NCBI GenBank assembly: GCA_036389375.1
Contig: DASVQA010000078.1
Span: forward strand, 5,134-69,133
Direction of reading: 5' to 3'
Length of the DNA stretch: 64,000 nucleotides
Source: QHXQ01 sp036389375
GTDB lineage: Bacteria; Acidobacteriota; Blastocatellia; Pyrinomonadales; Pyrinomonadaceae
Shown here: piece by piece, positions 62,812 to 64,000 of the stretch
How positions within the stretch are numbered: the first letter of the stretch is position 1
Layout: every line of letters starts with the position of its first letter
The notes under the pieces: model-generated
Databases searched by the model: none
What the model saw: the letters and a program-made list of their open reading frames with translations, nothing else
What the model was told of the DNA's origin: nothing
Position numbers and translations under genes: made by a program

Positions 62812-63185
62812 GTTGGCTGTTCTCCTTAAAGTTGATCTGCGTACTTGTTGTCTCATCCTAATAAACCAGATCGCACCTCGCACGCAAGAAAAACTTTAAT
62901 CACAGCGGCACGCAAGCCACGATTGCACGATGCAAGGCGCGACGCGCCCGCACGATCAACCACCTCTTGCCTGCCGCATGCTTACGCCCGCCCGCATTCT
63001 TTCCGCGCCCACGATCATTCGCGCGTGCTAATCGCGTGTACTTTGATTTAGAATCGGCGAGTCAGCGCGGGACATTTACAAGACAAACGCGGCGACCGGC
63101 GCGCGGTCTCTCTTACTCTCTGCCTTTAGCCGGCATGAGACAGGCGCGCGCACCGCGAGAACAAGAGGCACAGACAGGGGGCAGC
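62812..63185. other. Divergent spacer between KKGG gene and galT region
   Basis: 374 bases. It has an AT-rich section near 62830-62900 where the leftward promoter should lie, and TAGAAT (63049-63054), a possible rightward -10 without a good -35. Frames starting in the middle lack ribosome sites. No RNA gene recognised. Confidence 0.4.
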
Positions 63186-63362
63186 ATGCAACGCAGGCAG
63201 ATCACGCTCGCCGACGGTCGTTATCTCATCTTTTATACATTCGAGGACAGCACCCCGGCCCCGGTCGAACCCGGCGCTCTGCCCGCCAGCGCGCCAGCGG
63301 ACGCCGCCGCCAACCCTACGCCCGCCCCGCAGACGCAAGCGGAGGAGGAGCGCCATGTCTGA
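63186..63362 (+). CDS. Small ORF overlapping the galT start
   Basis: 58 residues, MQRRQITLADGRYLIFYTFED followed by a Pro/Ala-rich tail ending EEERHV. A GGGG-containing region precedes the ATG. Its last 8 bases overlap the start of galT, a typical coupling arrangement, and base usage matches the surrounding genes. The N-terminal 20 residues look like a short beta hairpin. I do not recognise it; it could be a conserved small protein of this lineage or a leader that couples translation to galT. Confidence 0.55.
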   Translation: MQRRQITLADGRYLIFYTFEDSTPAPVEPGALPASAPADAAANPTPAPQTQAEEERHV

Positions 63363-64000
63363 GTTGCGCTGGCATCCGCTGTTGGGCGAGTGGGTCGCCA
63401 CCGCTACGCACCGGCAGGAGCGCACCTTTCTGCCGCCCGCCGACTTTTGTCCCTTGTGCCCCACGAAGCCCGGCGGTTTCCCGACCGAAATTCCTGAGCC
63501 GAGCTACGACATCGTCGCCTTCGAGAACCGCTTCCCGTCGCTGCGCCCCGATCCGCCTGAGCCGGCGGTCGCGGGCACGGAGTTGTATCCGGTCAGACCG
63601 GGGCAGGGCGAGTGCGAAGTCATCGTCTATACGCCGCAGCACAACGCGACGCTCGCCACCGAACCCGTCGAGCAGATCGATAAACTCGTACAGGTCTGGA
63701 CGGATCGCTTCGCCGAACTCGGCGCGCGCCCATACATTGACTACGTCTTCATCTTCGAGAACAAGGGCGAGGCCATCGGCGTCACGCTCCACCACCCGCA
63801 CGGGCAGATTTACGGCTACCCGTTCGTGCCGCCGCGCGTCGCGCGTGAACTGGAACAGACCCACGCGCACCACGCGCAGACGGGGCGCTGCCTGCTGTGC
63901 GACATTGTCCTTGAAGAACAGCGCGACGGTCGCCGCATCGTCGCCGCGAACGACGCCTTCGTGGCCTACATCCCGTTCTTCGCGCGCTACCCTTACGAAG
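63355..64000 (+). CDS. galT: Galactose-1-phosphate uridylyltransferase, N-terminal part (3' end outside window)
   Basis: 215 residues visible; the frame runs off the window. It starts at 63355 with GGAGGAGGAG about 6 bases upstream. GalT exchanges UMP between UDP-glucose and galactose-1-phosphate in the Leloir pathway. Diagnostic features: RWHPLLGEWVATATHRQERT at the N-terminus, zinc-site CPLC, FENRFPSL, and the active-site HPHGQIYGYPFVPP where H149 of H147-P-H149 is the predicted nucleophile carrying UMP. A second CLLCDI pair near 182-187 fits the family. The start overlaps the small upstream ORF by 8 bases. Confidence 0.92.
   Translation, partial: MSELRWHPLLGEWVATATHRQERTFLPPADFCPLCPTKPGGFPTEIPEPSYDIVAFENRFPSLRPDPPEPAVAGTELYPVRPGQGECEVIVYTPQHNATLATEPVEQIDKLVQVWTDRFAELGARPYIDYVFIFENKGEAIGVTLHHPHGQIYGYPFVPPRVARELEQTHAHHAQTGRCLLCDIVLEEQRDGRRIVAANDAFVAYIPFFARYPYE

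Overview
The window is 64 kb of GC-rich bacterial chromosome with densely packed genes on both strands. I found no rRNA, tRNA, CRISPR array, insertion sequence or phage gene. The gene set points to an aerobic, Gram-negative-type member of the Acidobacteriota, most likely close to Blastocatellia. The evidence is an Oar-like TonB-dependent receptor with an N-terminal carboxypeptidase-regulatory domain, a complete alternative complex III (ActA-F) joined to an A2-type caa3 oxidase, a CHAT/TPR protein and a ROCO-family GTPase. The phylum assignment is inference from gene content; no marker gene was compared.

Layout. 1-2.7 kb: end of glycyl-tRNA synthetase, a small acidic protein and a CCA-adding enzyme. 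2.7-4.5 kb: a class III cyclase-like/PilZ protein in visibly lower-GC DNA. 4.8-7.5 kb: acyl-CoA dehydrogenase and a calcineurin-like phosphoesterase, convergent. 7.7-10.6 kb: a LRR-Roc-COR-TIR protein and an XRE-type regulator, with a perfect 16-bp palindrome upstream. 11.2-17.4 kb: an FHA-GAF-AAA+ regulator with an altered sigma-54 loop, GlpX, two small membrane proteins and a processive glycosyltransferase. 17.7-25.9 kb: TonB-dependent receptor, M14 peptidase, a single-span protein and a DMT exporter. 26.3-40.0 kb: one long respiratory operon, actA-actB-actC-actD-actE-actF, an extra single-span protein, sco, then coxB/A/C/D, closed by a strong intrinsic terminator. 40.2-45.9 kb: a zinc-ribbon/DUF4097 protein, a small His/Lys-rich secreted peptide, an NtrB/NtrC-like two-component pair and a lipoprotein whose start codon lies in a hairpin. 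46.3-52.9 kb: an ABC1/UbiB kinase-like protein, a glycine-rich RRM protein next to rpsU, pyrophosphatase and PEP carboxylase. 53.1-62.2 kb: two MacB-like permeases, an Arg-rich secreted protein, a CHAT/TPR protein and two periplasmic repeat proteins. 62.3-64 kb: a Lys/Gly-repeat protein, a tiny ORF and the start of galT.

How it fits together. The respiratory block is a complete quinol-to-oxygen route: ActA-F oxidises quinol, the cytochrome c domains of ActE and CoxB carry electrons, Sco supplies copper, and CoxABCD reduces oxygen. TonB receptor plus M14 peptidase suggests uptake and processing of peptides. GlpX, PEP carboxylase and pyrophosphatase are central-metabolism housekeeping genes. 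The least conventional pieces are the ROCO-TIR/XRE cassette, the cyclase/PilZ fusion, the GAFDGA regulator, the hairpin over a GTG start, the RRM-rpsU pair with a long structured leader, and the KKGG-repeat protein.
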